Origin: an uncultured Lachnospiraceae bacterium
GTDB lineage: Bacteria; Bacillota; Clostridia; Lachnospirales; Lachnospiraceae
Length of the DNA stretch: 13,578 nucleotides
Direction of reading: 5' to 3'
Assembly (NCBI GenBank): GCA_947068385.1
Contig: CAMTBF010000038.1
Location: forward strand, 1-13,578
Numbering within the stretch: the stretch's first letter is position 1; each line of letters begins with the position of its first letter. Made by a program: the position numbers and the translations under genes. Below the pieces are notes generated by a model. That model was not told the origin of the DNA and did no database searches. It was given only the letters and a program-made list of their open reading frames with translations. Below, one piece after another: positions 7,104-13,578 of the stretch.

Positions 7104-8801
7104 TCATCTTCCGTCGTCCTTCTGCCCCGTCCTGCAGTCCTGCCCGGCGGCGGCCCGCACCAGCTCCTTCCTGGTCTCGATCATCAGACGGATATTCCTG
7201 GTGTACTCCGTATGGCTGTCCCGGGCAATCCTGGCCACCAGCTCTTTGGCGTACTGAGGATCCCTCCTTCCCAGAATGGTCAGCAGCTCAAAGTCCTCCG
7301 CCGCGTCCCGGTTGGCCTCATAACGGATGGAAGAGCGCACCCGATTGCTGTGGGGATCCGGGTAGATGGTGTAATGATCCCCCTTGCTGGGCTCCTCCGC
7401 GATGGTGATGGGCTCATTGTGGGTCCAGGTATTCCAGAAGCTGTATCCCCAATGATAGAAGCAGGGGATATCCCACGCATAGAGCAGCCAGCCCAGCGTG
7501 CGCATCTCCCATACCGGCCTGTCCACGAAACGGTTGAGCCAGGTGCCCGCAGGCCCGCAGCAATTATACAGGAAGATCCTCGTCCCCTTCCGGCGGAGCT
7601 CCTCGAAGAATTCCCGGTTCCCGTCATAGACATCCTCAATCGCCACGATAATGTCCACGCCATATTCTGCTAGCCACCTGGCTCCATCCAGGCTGCACAC
7701 CGCATCGCATACCATCATCCTGGGCGCATATTGGCGCATCTGCGCAAGAAGATGCTTATACTGCTCTCTCTGGACATCATTCATGGGTTCATCCCCCACA
7801 TGCATCTCCCAGAAATCCAGCCAGCCCCGCTCCTCCACATGGGCCTGAAGGGCAGGCAGGAGCTGCCTCAGCCAGTTCTTCGTGGCCTCGCTCTCACAGG
7901 GTTCTCCGGCCAGCACCATATTTCCCTGCTCATCCGCTTTCAGCACACATGCTATGAAATAATAGCTCTTCAGCTCCACACTGGTCAGATGCATGCAGTT
8001 CACCCATCTGATTACCCCCGCGTCCAGAAAAAAGCCCACATATTCATCCAGCTTTGACCAGTTGAAGGTGTAGACGCCATTTTCATCCACTGTGCTCCCT
8101 CCGTCCAGCAAAAGCTGCTGCAGGTTCACGAACAGCGTGTTGTGCCGATGGGCGCGCATCTGCTCCGCGATATCCCTTATCACCTCCCACCAGCCCTCAG
8201 ACCAGCGCTCATAGCCATAGGTATGGTAGACGGAATCACTGGAGCTGTCCATCCAGAAATTGCTCAGCATCTGCTGATGGTGGCTGTAGATCAGCGCCGC
8301 CTCATTGGCGGCCGGGATGGTCACGTCACAGACCTCCACGTTAAACTCGACGGCATGATCCCCCTGGCTGGTATGGACAGTGGCACGACCCTGATACAGC
8401 CCGGGGGCCGCATCTGCGGGGACATATACCGTAATCCAGACAGACTGGGTCGTCCTGGCCGGAACCTTTATGGAACGATCGTTTGATATGGGATCCGGAT
8501 ACCAGGCCGGCGCTTCCCGAATCAGACTCTCCTTTGCCACGCCCACCGTATTGTCCTGGGTGAATACATACTCCACGAACCCATAGCTCATCCGTGAGGC
8601 CGCGATCCGCTCCTCCCCACAGACCAAATCCGTAAAGGTGACACTGCGGATGGTAAAGCTGTCCTCGCTACGCGCCAGGATCTGGAAGGACTCCCTCTCG
8701 TTCTTCGCCATGACAAGGCTGTACTCCCTCTCCGCATAGTCATAGGGCATGGCGGTATCCTGAAAAATATTTTCATAGGAACTCTTCGTCCATATCATCA
8801 T
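7104..8801 (-). CDS. GH123-like (DUF4091) glycoside hydrolase, intracellular
   Basis: This is a predicted glycoside hydrolase of the GH123/DUF4091 family (PF13320), whose known members are N-acetyl-beta-galactosaminidases working by substrate-assisted catalysis. With the start at ATG 8801 (565 aa) it has a beta-sandwich N-terminal region to about residue 165, with the typical VPADAAPGLYQG strand turn. A TIM-barrel follows, with the adjacent acid pair D337-E338 in HVGDEP that matches the Asp-Glu catalytic pair of GH123. The family C-terminal signature runs from GDHYTIYP (474) to EDFELL (507). ATG 8801 has AGGAGG 8 nt upstream; ATG 8822 does not. No signal peptide is visible, unlike many extracellular family members, so it probably acts on an imported glycoside. 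Substrate is unknown; an acetamido sugar is suggested by the family only. Confidence 0.82.
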   Translation of the reverse strand: MMIWTKSSYENIFQDTAMPYDYAEREYSLVMAKNERESFQILARSEDSFTIRSVTFTDLVCGEERIAASRMSYGFVEYVFTQDNTVGVAKESLIREAPAWYPDPISNDRSIKVPARTTQSVWITVYVPADAAPGLYQGRATVHTSQGDHAVEFNVEVCDVTIPAANEAALIYSHHQQMLSNFWMDSSSDSVYHTYGYERWSEGWWEVIRDIAEQMRAHRHNTLFVNLQQLLLDGGSTVDENGVYTFNWSKLDEYVGFFLDAGVIRWVNCMHLTSVELKSYYFIACVLKADEQGNMVLAGEPCESEATKNWLRQLLPALQAHVEERGWLDFWEMHVGDEPMNDVQREQYKHLLAQMRQYAPRMMVCDAVCSLDGARWLAEYGVDIIVAIEDVYDGNREFFEELRRKGTRIFLYNCCGPAGTWLNRFVDRPVWEMRTLGWLLYAWDIPCFYHWGYSFWNTWTHNEPITIAEEPSKGDHYTIYPDPHSNRVRSSIRYEANRDAAEDFELLTILGRRDPQYAKELVARIARDSHTEYTRNIRLMIETRKELVRAAAGQDCRTGQKDDGR

Positions 8802-8809
8802 GATGGTTT

Positions 8810-8815
8810 CCTCCT
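8810..8815 (-). promoter_or_regulatory. Shine-Dalgarno site deciding the GH123-like start
   Basis: A perfect AGGAGG lies 8 nt upstream of ATG 8801. It is inside the frame that opens at ATG 8822, so the shorter start is preferred. Confidence 0.75.
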
Positions 8816-8835
8816 GTAGCATTCAAGTTTTTCAT

Positions 8836-9840
8836 TCAATCCTCAAAATATATGGTCTTGCCCTGCTCCATGGACATGCGCACCGCATCCGTGGCCCGCA
8901 TGGTATAGATGGCATCCTCGATGCAGGGCTCACAGCGGCCCCCATGCTCCACCAGATCGATGAAGCGGCTGGTCTGCAGGTCGAAGCAATGCTCCCACCA
9001 GCCCGCCGCATCCACATATTCCTCCGTCCCTTCCCCGGTCTGCAGTCTGGCATACCGCTTATGGCTGTTCATGGACGCGATGCCGAAGGGCCCCACCGCC
9101 TCGAAGTCAAATTCCGGAAAGCAGGTAAAGAACCAGCCTATTTCAATCTTGGCCCTGTCGCCGCCCTCATAGTCCAGAATGGTGATGTCATAGTTGGACG
9201 CGGGGAATTCCGGCCTGCTGCGAAAGCCGTAGCTGGTAAGGCTTTTGGGCTGCGCGCCCCCGACCACATGGAGCCAGTCAAAGATATGGGAGCCCTCATG
9301 TACGGAGGGGGAGCCATGCTCCATGGTCTCCAGGATGCGCCTGTAATGCTCCGGGTTCTCCTCCGGATCCCAGCGCTCATCATAGACGGCCACCCTGTAC
9401 AGCACCGGAGACCCTATTCTGCCGCCGCGCACCCATTCCTTCATCCTGTGGAGGATAGGGTCGTGGTGGTAGGTCATGCCCACCATCAGCCTCCTGCCCG
9501 TGCGGTCTGCCGTATCCTGCATGCGCCGGGCCTCTTCGATGGTCATGGCCACAGGCTTCTCGCACAGCACGTCCTTCCCCTTCTCCAGGGCCTGAATCAC
9601 CACCTGCGGGGTCACCCAGGGCGGCGTGGCCACTATGACGGCATCCACATCCTCCCTGTCAAGCAGCTCCTGGTAATCCGTTGTGGCAAAGGGAACCTGA
9701 TACTGCTCCCGCAGCTCTTCGAGCCTGTCCTTACGCCTGGTGCTAATTGCCGCAATCTGCGCACGGCGACATCGCGCCAGCGCAGGGAAATGGGCCGTGA
9801 CGGCGATGTCGCCGCAGCCGATGACGCCAATCCTGATCAT
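8836..9840 (-). CDS. Gfo/Idh/MocA family NAD(P)-dependent oxidoreductase
   Basis: This is a 334-aa oxidoreductase that probably oxidises a sugar or polyol hydroxyl to a ketone or lactone with NAD(P). The N-terminal Rossmann fold has GVIGCGDIA (G5-G8-G10), VIVATPPWVTP at 68-78 and the catalytic EKP at 94-96 (K95). The C-terminal substrate domain carries EGSHIFDWLHVVGG (182-195), with H185 and D188 in the usual D/G-x-H-x-x-D arrangement. There is no signal peptide. ATG 9840 overlaps the RidA stop in ATGA, and a repeat module with the ribosome binding site AGAGGGTGGA precedes it. It is the only redox enzyme seen in the operon, so it is the likely source of the lactone that the lactonase-type enzymes would open. 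Confidence 0.88.
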   Translation of the reverse strand: MIRIGVIGCGDIAVTAHFPALARCRRAQIAAISTRRKDRLEELREQYQVPFATTDYQELLDREDVDAVIVATPPWVTPQVVIQALEKGKDVLCEKPVAMTIEEARRMQDTADRTGRRLMVGMTYHHDPILHRMKEWVRGGRIGSPVLYRVAVYDERWDPEENPEHYRRILETMEHGSPSVHEGSHIFDWLHVVGGAQPKSLTSYGFRSRPEFPASNYDITILDYEGGDRAKIEIGWFFTCFPEFDFEAVGPFGIASMNSHKRYARLQTGEGTEEYVDAAGWWEHCFDLQTSRFIDLVEHGGRCEPCIEDAIYTMRATDAVRMSMEQGKTIYFED

Positions 9841-10259
9841 TCCACCCTCTCATTCTGCCGCCCACAGGCAGCTCTTCTCTCGCCCGCTCCACGTCTCGCG
9901 GTGCACTCCAGCTCTACCAGGAAGCCGTTCAGCTGGCAGCCGATGCAGGTTCTGGCCGGGTAGGGCTTCCTGAAAAAGGGCTCATAGGCTTCGTTAAAGT
10001 CAGCCCACAGCGCGATATCACTGAGGTATACCGTAGTGCGCACGATGTCGTCCAGACATGCGCCGTTGTCCTCCAGCAGCATCCGGATGTTTTCCAGGGC
10101 CTGGCGCGTCTGTGCCTTCACGTCGCCCTCTCCCACCAGCTTCTGGTTCCTGTCATACCCCGCGTTGCCGGAGATGAAAATCATGTCATCTACCGCCACC
10201 GCGGACGAATAGGGTCCGAACACAGGCGGGATCCGGTTCGATGTCATTTCCTGCTTCAT
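9837..10259 (-). CDS. RidA (YjgF/UK114) family protein with extended tail
   Basis: Members of this family hydrolyse reactive enamines and imines released by other enzymes, or in some pathways act on specific imine or carbamate intermediates. At 140 aa it is longer than the usual 125-130. The fold is clear: GPYSSAV (15-21) where most members have GPYSQAV, IFISGNAG (27-34), the substrate-binding R103 in ARTCIGC, and E118 in VELECTA. After about residue 121 the chain continues as an Arg-rich tail (RRGAGERRAACGRQNERVE), whose DNA is largely the repeat module at 9846-9877, so the tail may be read-through of a regulatory stretch. It overlaps its neighbours in ATGA on both sides. Its presence suggests an amino-containing or dehydration-derived imine intermediate. 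Confidence 0.88.
   Translation of the reverse strand: MKQEMTSNRIPPVFGPYSSAVAVDDMIFISGNAGYDRNQKLVGEGDVKAQTRQALENIRMLLEDNGACLDDIVRTTVYLSDIALWADFNEAYEPFFRKPYPARTCIGCQLNGFLVELECTARRGAGERRAACGRQNERVE
9846..9877 (-). repeat. Hairpin/RBS module, copy A (upstream of the Gfo/Idh gene)
   Basis: This 32-nt element is 27/32 identical to 4792-4823. As RNA it forms a 6-bp stem (GCTGCC 9867-9872 with GGCGGC 9857-9862, including one G-U pair, loop TGTG), then AGAATGAGAGG leading into the ribosome binding site of the Gfo/Idh gene. It lies inside the 3' end of the RidA gene but is read in a different frame from copy B, so the shared sequence is not explained by shared protein. Confidence 0.6.
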
Positions 10260-11080
10260 ATGTATCCACTCCTCTCAGGCCGCTCCCTGGGCGGCTCTCT
10301 CGTCAGCGGGGGGCCATACATGGCCTCCCTCTCGCCAAACTGTACCACAAAGCTTTCCAGCCCTGTCAGGACAGCCCGGAAAATCCGTCCGCCCTTCTCC
10401 GCCGAGGCCAGCGTGGGCCTGCCGAAGGTGCCCGTATCCGTGAATTCCGCAAAGTTGGCCAGATAGGATACCGGCCCGCTGTTGAACATGCCCAGACCCA
10501 GATAGCCCGGCGCATCGCAGCAGCCCGCGTCCCGAATCAGATTCTTACGCACCCCGTCCTCCTCCAGATAGAGATAGAGGGAGGTCTCCAGCTCACAGGC
10601 ATGGCCCATGGCGTATGTCCCGCCTTCCCGGATCCGCAGAATCTCCTCCCTGGCCATCTCCCAGTACGCGCAGCCGCACAGCCGCAGCCCGGGCCGCCGC
10701 AGCTTCACCTCCTGCTGGGCAATGGCCATGGGCATCCCGTTGCCGCCGTGGCCGTTGACCATCAGGATCCGCGTGAAGCCCATCCCCGCGAAGCATTCTA
10801 TGACCTCCGTCAGCATCCTGCTGTACAGCTCATGATGGAGGCTAAGGGTACCGCCGAACTCCAGATGGTGGGGAGAATGGCCCAGCCACATGACAGGCGC
10901 CAATAGCACCCGCTCCGGCAGGCGGCCCTCCAGCGCCTGACACAGGGCTTCCACTATCCTGGCATCCGTATCCACCGGCAGGTGCAGGCCATGCTGCTCC
11001 GTAGAGCCAAGAGGCAGGACTACCACGGCCCCTCTGTCCGCCTCCATGATCTCCGGTCTTGTCATTTTCTGTAAAATCAT
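10256..11080 (-). CDS. Creatininase-family metallohydrolase
   Basis: This is a cytoplasmic amidohydrolase of the creatininase/formamidase fold (PF02633), typically di-metal. Relatives open cyclic amides (creatininase), remove formyl groups from nucleotide intermediates, or trim peptides (MftE). With the start at ATG 11080 it has 274 aa. Motifs are GSTEQHGLHLPVDTD (25-39), giving E28, H30 and D39 as metal ligands, NGHGGN (109-114, H111) and GHACELETS (159-167), all hallmark positions. ATG 11080 has AGGAG about 6 nt upstream and begins 1 bp after the MR/MLE stop; a longer frame from 11131 would overlap that gene. The C-terminal tail REPPRERPERSGYI is charged, low-complexity and overlaps the third repeat module. 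Within this operon it may open a lactam or lactone ring, which is inference. Confidence 0.88.
   Translation of the reverse strand: MILQKMTRPEIMEADRGAVVVLPLGSTEQHGLHLPVDTDARIVEALCQALEGRLPERVLLAPVMWLGHSPHHLEFGGTLSLHHELYSRMLTEVIECFAGMGFTRILMVNGHGGNGMPMAIAQQEVKLRRPGLRLCGCAYWEMAREEILRIREGGTYAMGHACELETSLYLYLEEDGVRKNLIRDAGCCDAPGYLGLGMFNSGPVSYLANFAEFTDTGTFGRPTLASAEKGGRIFRAVLTGLESFVVQFGEREAMYGPPLTREPPRERPERSGYI
10271..10298 (-). repeat. Hairpin/RBS module, diverged copy C (upstream of ridA)
   Basis: This element has the same order as copies A and B, with small gaps: GAGCCGCC, a short loop, GCGGC, then TGAGAGGA. The stem pairs GCCGC (10291-10295) with GCGGC (10279-10283). The GAGAGGAG part serves as ribosome binding site for ATG 10259, 9 nt away. 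Similarity is weaker than between A and B. Confidence 0.45.
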
Positions 11081-11081
11081 G

Positions 11082-12194
11082 CTAGCTCCTGTCTGCCCGC
11101 AGCGCCTCCAGCTTCTCCTCATCCATCTCAAAGCCCAGCCCGGGGCCTTCCGGCAGCTCCAGACAGCCGTTCCGGACTTTCATGGCGCTGGTGGCCACAT
11201 CCTCAGCGAATACCGTAAACCCGCGTATATCGGAAGGATATACCGACAGGTTCGGCATGGCCGCCGCCACATGGGCCGCCGCACAGGCCCCAACCACCGC
11301 CTCCGGCATGGACCCGATGGTACAGCCCGTCCCGAAGGCGCCTCCCACATCGAATATCCGCCTGGCCCCCTGGATGCCGCCCGCCTCGCAGATATATACA
11401 TGGAACAAATCGGCCGCTCCCGCCAGGACATGCCTGGCCGCGTCCCGCCAGTCCCAGATCCCCTCGTCTATAAGGATGCGGCAGGGCGTATTGTTCCTGA
11501 GCCAGGCCATTCCCTCCAGGTCACGGTAGTCCAGAGGCTGTTCCACGATTTCGACCCCATAGCCATAGAGGGCGTCCATCATGCGCCTGGCTGTCTTTCG
11601 ATCCTTCCACGCCATGTTGGCATCCACTCTCAGCCGGATGTCATCCGGAACCGCGGCCCGAATCCTGGACACGGTATCCAGATCCTTTTTCTCCTCCAGG
11701 CCCACCTTGACCTTCAGCTCCCGATAGCCGGCATCCACGGCCTCCCTGGCCTGTGCCACCATTTCCTCCGGCGGCAGCATCGCCACCGCTCCGGTGAGAG
11801 CGATGCGGTTCCGCACCCTGCCTCCCAGCATGTCGTACACCGCAAGGCCTCGCTCCCTGCCCAGCAGATCCCAGACAGCCATCTCTATCCCTGCCTTTAC
11901 CAGGAGGCTGCGCCGTGAAAAGGTACAGCACTCGTCCAGGACGGAATTGATATATGTAATCTGTGAGGTATCCAGGCCGATGAGGCGCGGAACCCATTCC
12001 CTCTGAGCCTCTCTGCACAAATCATGGACGCCGCCGAACCAGGCAAGGGAAACCTCTCCGTATCCCTTCAGGCCGCTTTCCCCGGTGACGCGCACGATGC
12101 TATAGCGCACGCTGTCATAGAGTCCCCAGGCATCGCTGACCGGTGCCTTATAGGGCAGCATAACCGGTATCAGCTCGATTGAACTGATCTTCAT
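11082..12194 (-). CDS. MR/MLE-type enolase-superfamily enzyme
   Basis: This is a mandelate racemase/muconate lactonizing enzyme-like protein (370 aa) with an N-terminal capping domain to about residue 125 and a TIM barrel after it. Members abstract a proton alpha to a carboxylate to dehydrate sugar acids, epimerise or cyclo-isomerise. It has the MLE-subgroup base motif K161-V-K163 (LKVKVG) and metal ligands D191 (RVDAN), E218 (VEQP) and D243 (IDEG). The second catalytic Lys expected on the sixth strand is replaced: the strand reads FHVYICEAGGI, with Y266 at the Lys position. I start at ATG 12194, since the frame from 12269 overlaps the previous gene and MKISSIELIPVML is a typical beginning. 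Sugar-acid dehydration is plausible, but the altered active site leaves the reaction open. Confidence 0.88.
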   Translation of the reverse strand: MKISSIELIPVMLPYKAPVSDAWGLYDSVRYSIVRVTGESGLKGYGEVSLAWFGGVHDLCREAQREWVPRLIGLDTSQITYINSVLDECCTFSRRSLLVKAGIEMAVWDLLGRERGLAVYDMLGGRVRNRIALTGAVAMLPPEEMVAQAREAVDAGYRELKVKVGLEEKKDLDTVSRIRAAVPDDIRLRVDANMAWKDRKTARRMMDALYGYGVEIVEQPLDYRDLEGMAWLRNNTPCRILIDEGIWDWRDAARHVLAGAADLFHVYICEAGGIQGARRIFDVGGAFGTGCTIGSMPEAVVGACAAAHVAAAMPNLSVYPSDIRGFTVFAEDVATSAMKVRNGCLELPEGPGLGFEMDEEKLEALRADRS

Positions 12195-12219
12195 GCCACA
12201 TACCGCCTCCCTTCCTCTC

Positions 12220-13059
12220 TCAATCCAACCCCAGGATCTCCAGGGCATTGCGATGGATGATATCCTCAATCACCTGCTCCGGCACCCTGGGCAGGCTGGT
12301 CCCCTCCACGATCCTGTTGATGTCGCGAAAGGCCGCAATGGTGCGCTCTACCGTGAAGAAGGGGAAATCCGTCCCGAACAATATCTTCTTTTCAATCCCA
12401 TATTCCAGGGCCGTGATCATGGCATTATACATCTGCCAGGGACGGGTGGAGAGCGCCGACATGTCCGTGTATACATTGGGGTGCTTGCGCACCACACAGG
12501 CCGTCTCCGCAAACCAGGGATGCCCCAGATGGGCTATCACCATCTTCAGCCCCGGAAAGCTTCTGGCTACCGGATCCAGCAGCACCGCATTGCTGTATTC
12601 CAACGGCCCGTTCTCCACATAGGAGGTCCCCTGATGCCACATGATGGGTATCCGCAGCCGGTCTGCCATGGCGTACAGGGGATAGGCCGCCGGGGATGCG
12701 GGATTGAATTTCTGGTAAATCGGCCCCAGCTTCAGCCCTCTCAGCCCCAGCCCCAGAACAGCCTCCTCCAAAATCTTATCCGCTCCCGGCCGATTGGGGT
12801 TCACGCTGGCGAATCCGATGCGGCGGGCGGGATCGGCATTCACATAGTCCGCCACATACCTGTTGGGGACCGCGTAGCCAATCTCCTCCGCGTCAATGGG
12901 CAGCACGATGGCCACGTCGCATTCCTCCATGGCAGCCGCATGCGCCTCGGGTGTTGCTGTCAGGTCGCAGGCAGGCCCCCACGCCCGCCTGGCCCCTTCC
13001 AACATCTCGCCGCCCAGATGCTCTGCCGCGGCCAGATGGGTATGGCAATCGATGATCAT
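12220..13059 (-). CDS. Amidohydrolase-2 family metal hydrolase (AH1)
   Basis: This is a 279-aa TIM-barrel hydrolase of PF04909 with a full metal site: D4, H6 and H8 in IDCHTH, K110 in RGLKLGP, H142 in MWHQG, H177 in IAHLGHPW and D231 in LFGTDFP. It ends with the HRNALEILGL helix typical of the family, as in enzymes that hydrolyse lactones or decarboxylate aromatic acids. ATG 13059 follows the binding-protein stop by 14 bp with GAGGAG upstream, and the MR/MLE gene begins 25 bp after its stop. It is the first catabolic gene after the transport gene. It is the longest of the three amidohydrolases and only distantly similar to AH2 and AH3, so it probably acts on a different intermediate. Confidence 0.88.
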   Translation of the reverse strand: MIIDCHTHLAAAEHLGGEMLEGARRAWGPACDLTATPEAHAAAMEECDVAIVLPIDAEEIGYAVPNRYVADYVNADPARRIGFASVNPNRPGADKILEEAVLGLGLRGLKLGPIYQKFNPASPAAYPLYAMADRLRIPIMWHQGTSYVENGPLEYSNAVLLDPVARSFPGLKMVIAHLGHPWFAETACVVRKHPNVYTDMSALSTRPWQMYNAMITALEYGIEKKILFGTDFPFFTVERTIAAFRDINRIVEGTSLPRVPEQVIEDIIHRNALEILGLD

Positions 13060-13073
13060 ATCCTGTCTCTCCT

Positions 13074-13578
13074 CTATTTCATCGCCTCATTCACCTGCGC
13101 GATGACTTCTTCCACGCCAGCCGAACGATATTCGTCCAGAATCTGGTTCCACATGGCCTCCACAGGCTCCTTGCCCATCATGATCCGCAGCATGTCATCT
13201 GTGGGCTTGTAGGTGAAATCGCTCTCCAGCTGGACGAACGCGGCCTTGGCCTCCGGGCTGTAATGGGACATGTCGGTGGCCTCCGCCTGTGCCACATAGC
13301 CGGGCAGCCATTCCCTGTACCAGTCATATTCCCCGCGGTCATTCTCCATGCCATCCGGAAGCTCGTGTATCCAGGAGCCAAGGGACTGCAGCATGGTACA
13401 GCTGGGGTACTTCTCGTCCCTCGCCTCTATATCTGCCACCAGTTCGCCGTCCACGATTTCGTAGGATTCTCCCTCAATACCATATTTGCACAGCATATAG
13501 CCTTCATCCGACAGCAGGAAATCAAAGAACAATAAACCAGCAGTTCCACCACGTAAAAACAAGCCATTGCCAGAAGTT
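13074..13578 (-). CDS. ABC-transporter solute-binding protein, C-terminal part
   Basis: This is the C-terminal portion of an extracellular solute-binding protein (family 1 / LplA-like lipoprotein type) of a carbohydrate ABC importer; the N-terminus and lipoprotein signal lie beyond the window. Recognisable family features are FDFLLSDEGYMLCKYGIEG and SYEIVDGE, then a helical C-terminus ending DEYRSAGVEEVIAQVNEAMK. The frame is open to the window edge. The most upstream codons (about 13530-13578, TSGNGLFLRGGTAGLL) are AT-rich and lack the charged helix normally seen just before FDFLLSDEG, so that stretch may be a chimeric join rather than real gene sequence. Position directly ahead of the catabolic genes suggests it captures the operon's substrate. 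Confidence 0.85.
   Translation of the reverse strand, partial: TSGNGLFLRGGTAGLLFFDFLLSDEGYMLCKYGIEGESYEIVDGELVADIEARDEKYPSCTMLQSLGSWIHELPDGMENDRGEYDWYREWLPGYVAQAEATDMSHYSPEAKAAFVQLESDFTYKPTDDMLRIMMGKEPVEAMWNQILDEYRSAGVEEVIAQVNEAMK

Noticed and set aside
8800..9963. A 387-codon plus-strand frame opposite the Gfo/Idh gene
   Set aside because: It mirrors the oxidoreductase reading frame, has no domain signature, and conflicts with a gene carrying all expected Gfo/Idh motifs.
12193..13212. A 339-codon plus-strand frame opposite AH1
   Set aside because: It is antisense shadow of a gene with an intact amidohydrolase metal site; there is no convincing ribosome binding site or domain.

Overview
The window looks like a metagenome-derived contig from a high-GC member of the Bacillota, probably Clostridia of the Lachnospiraceae type. 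This rests on the YesM/YesN-style two-component pair, the lipoprotein-type sugar-binding protein, strong AGGAGG ribosome binding sites, and a G+C of about 58% in a line counted by hand. The genus cannot be named from the sequence. All 13 genes lie on the minus strand, so the biology reads from right to left.

The right end holds the C-terminal part of an ABC-transporter solute-binding protein. Eleven closely packed catabolic genes follow: amidohydrolase (AH1), MR/MLE-type enolase-superfamily enzyme, creatininase-family hydrolase, RidA-family protein, Gfo/Idh/MocA oxidoreductase, GH123/DUF4091-like glycoside hydrolase, two more amidohydrolases (AH3, AH2), CBM9-like protein, RraA-like aldolase, and a beta-propeller lactonase. 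Three junctions are ATGA overlaps and the largest gap is 83 bp. A perfect 14-bp hairpin terminator ends the operon. Just beyond it a strong promoter drives a sensor kinase and response regulator, which probably control uptake and catabolism of the substrate.

None of the eleven catabolic proteins has a visible signal peptide. The picture is of a small sugar-like compound imported by the ABC system and dismantled in the cytoplasm. A plausible scheme is glycosidic cleavage (GH123-like), oxidation to a lactone (Gfo/Idh), lactone or amide opening (propeller lactonase, amidohydrolases, creatininase), dehydration or epimerisation (MR/MLE), clearance of reactive imines (RidA) and retro-aldol cleavage (RraA). 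The substrate is not identifiable from sequence, and I recognise no described pathway with this gene set.

Three points deserve attention. First, a short hairpin-plus-ribosome-binding-site module recurs upstream of ridA, the Gfo/Idh gene and the RraA gene; two copies are 27/32 identical and bracket a five-gene block. Second, the MR/MLE enzyme and AH3 each lack an expected active-site residue. Third, bases 1-34 are Illumina adapter, so the response regulator is cut and its apparent last residues are artificial; the last roughly 48 bases also look foreign and may be a chimeric end.
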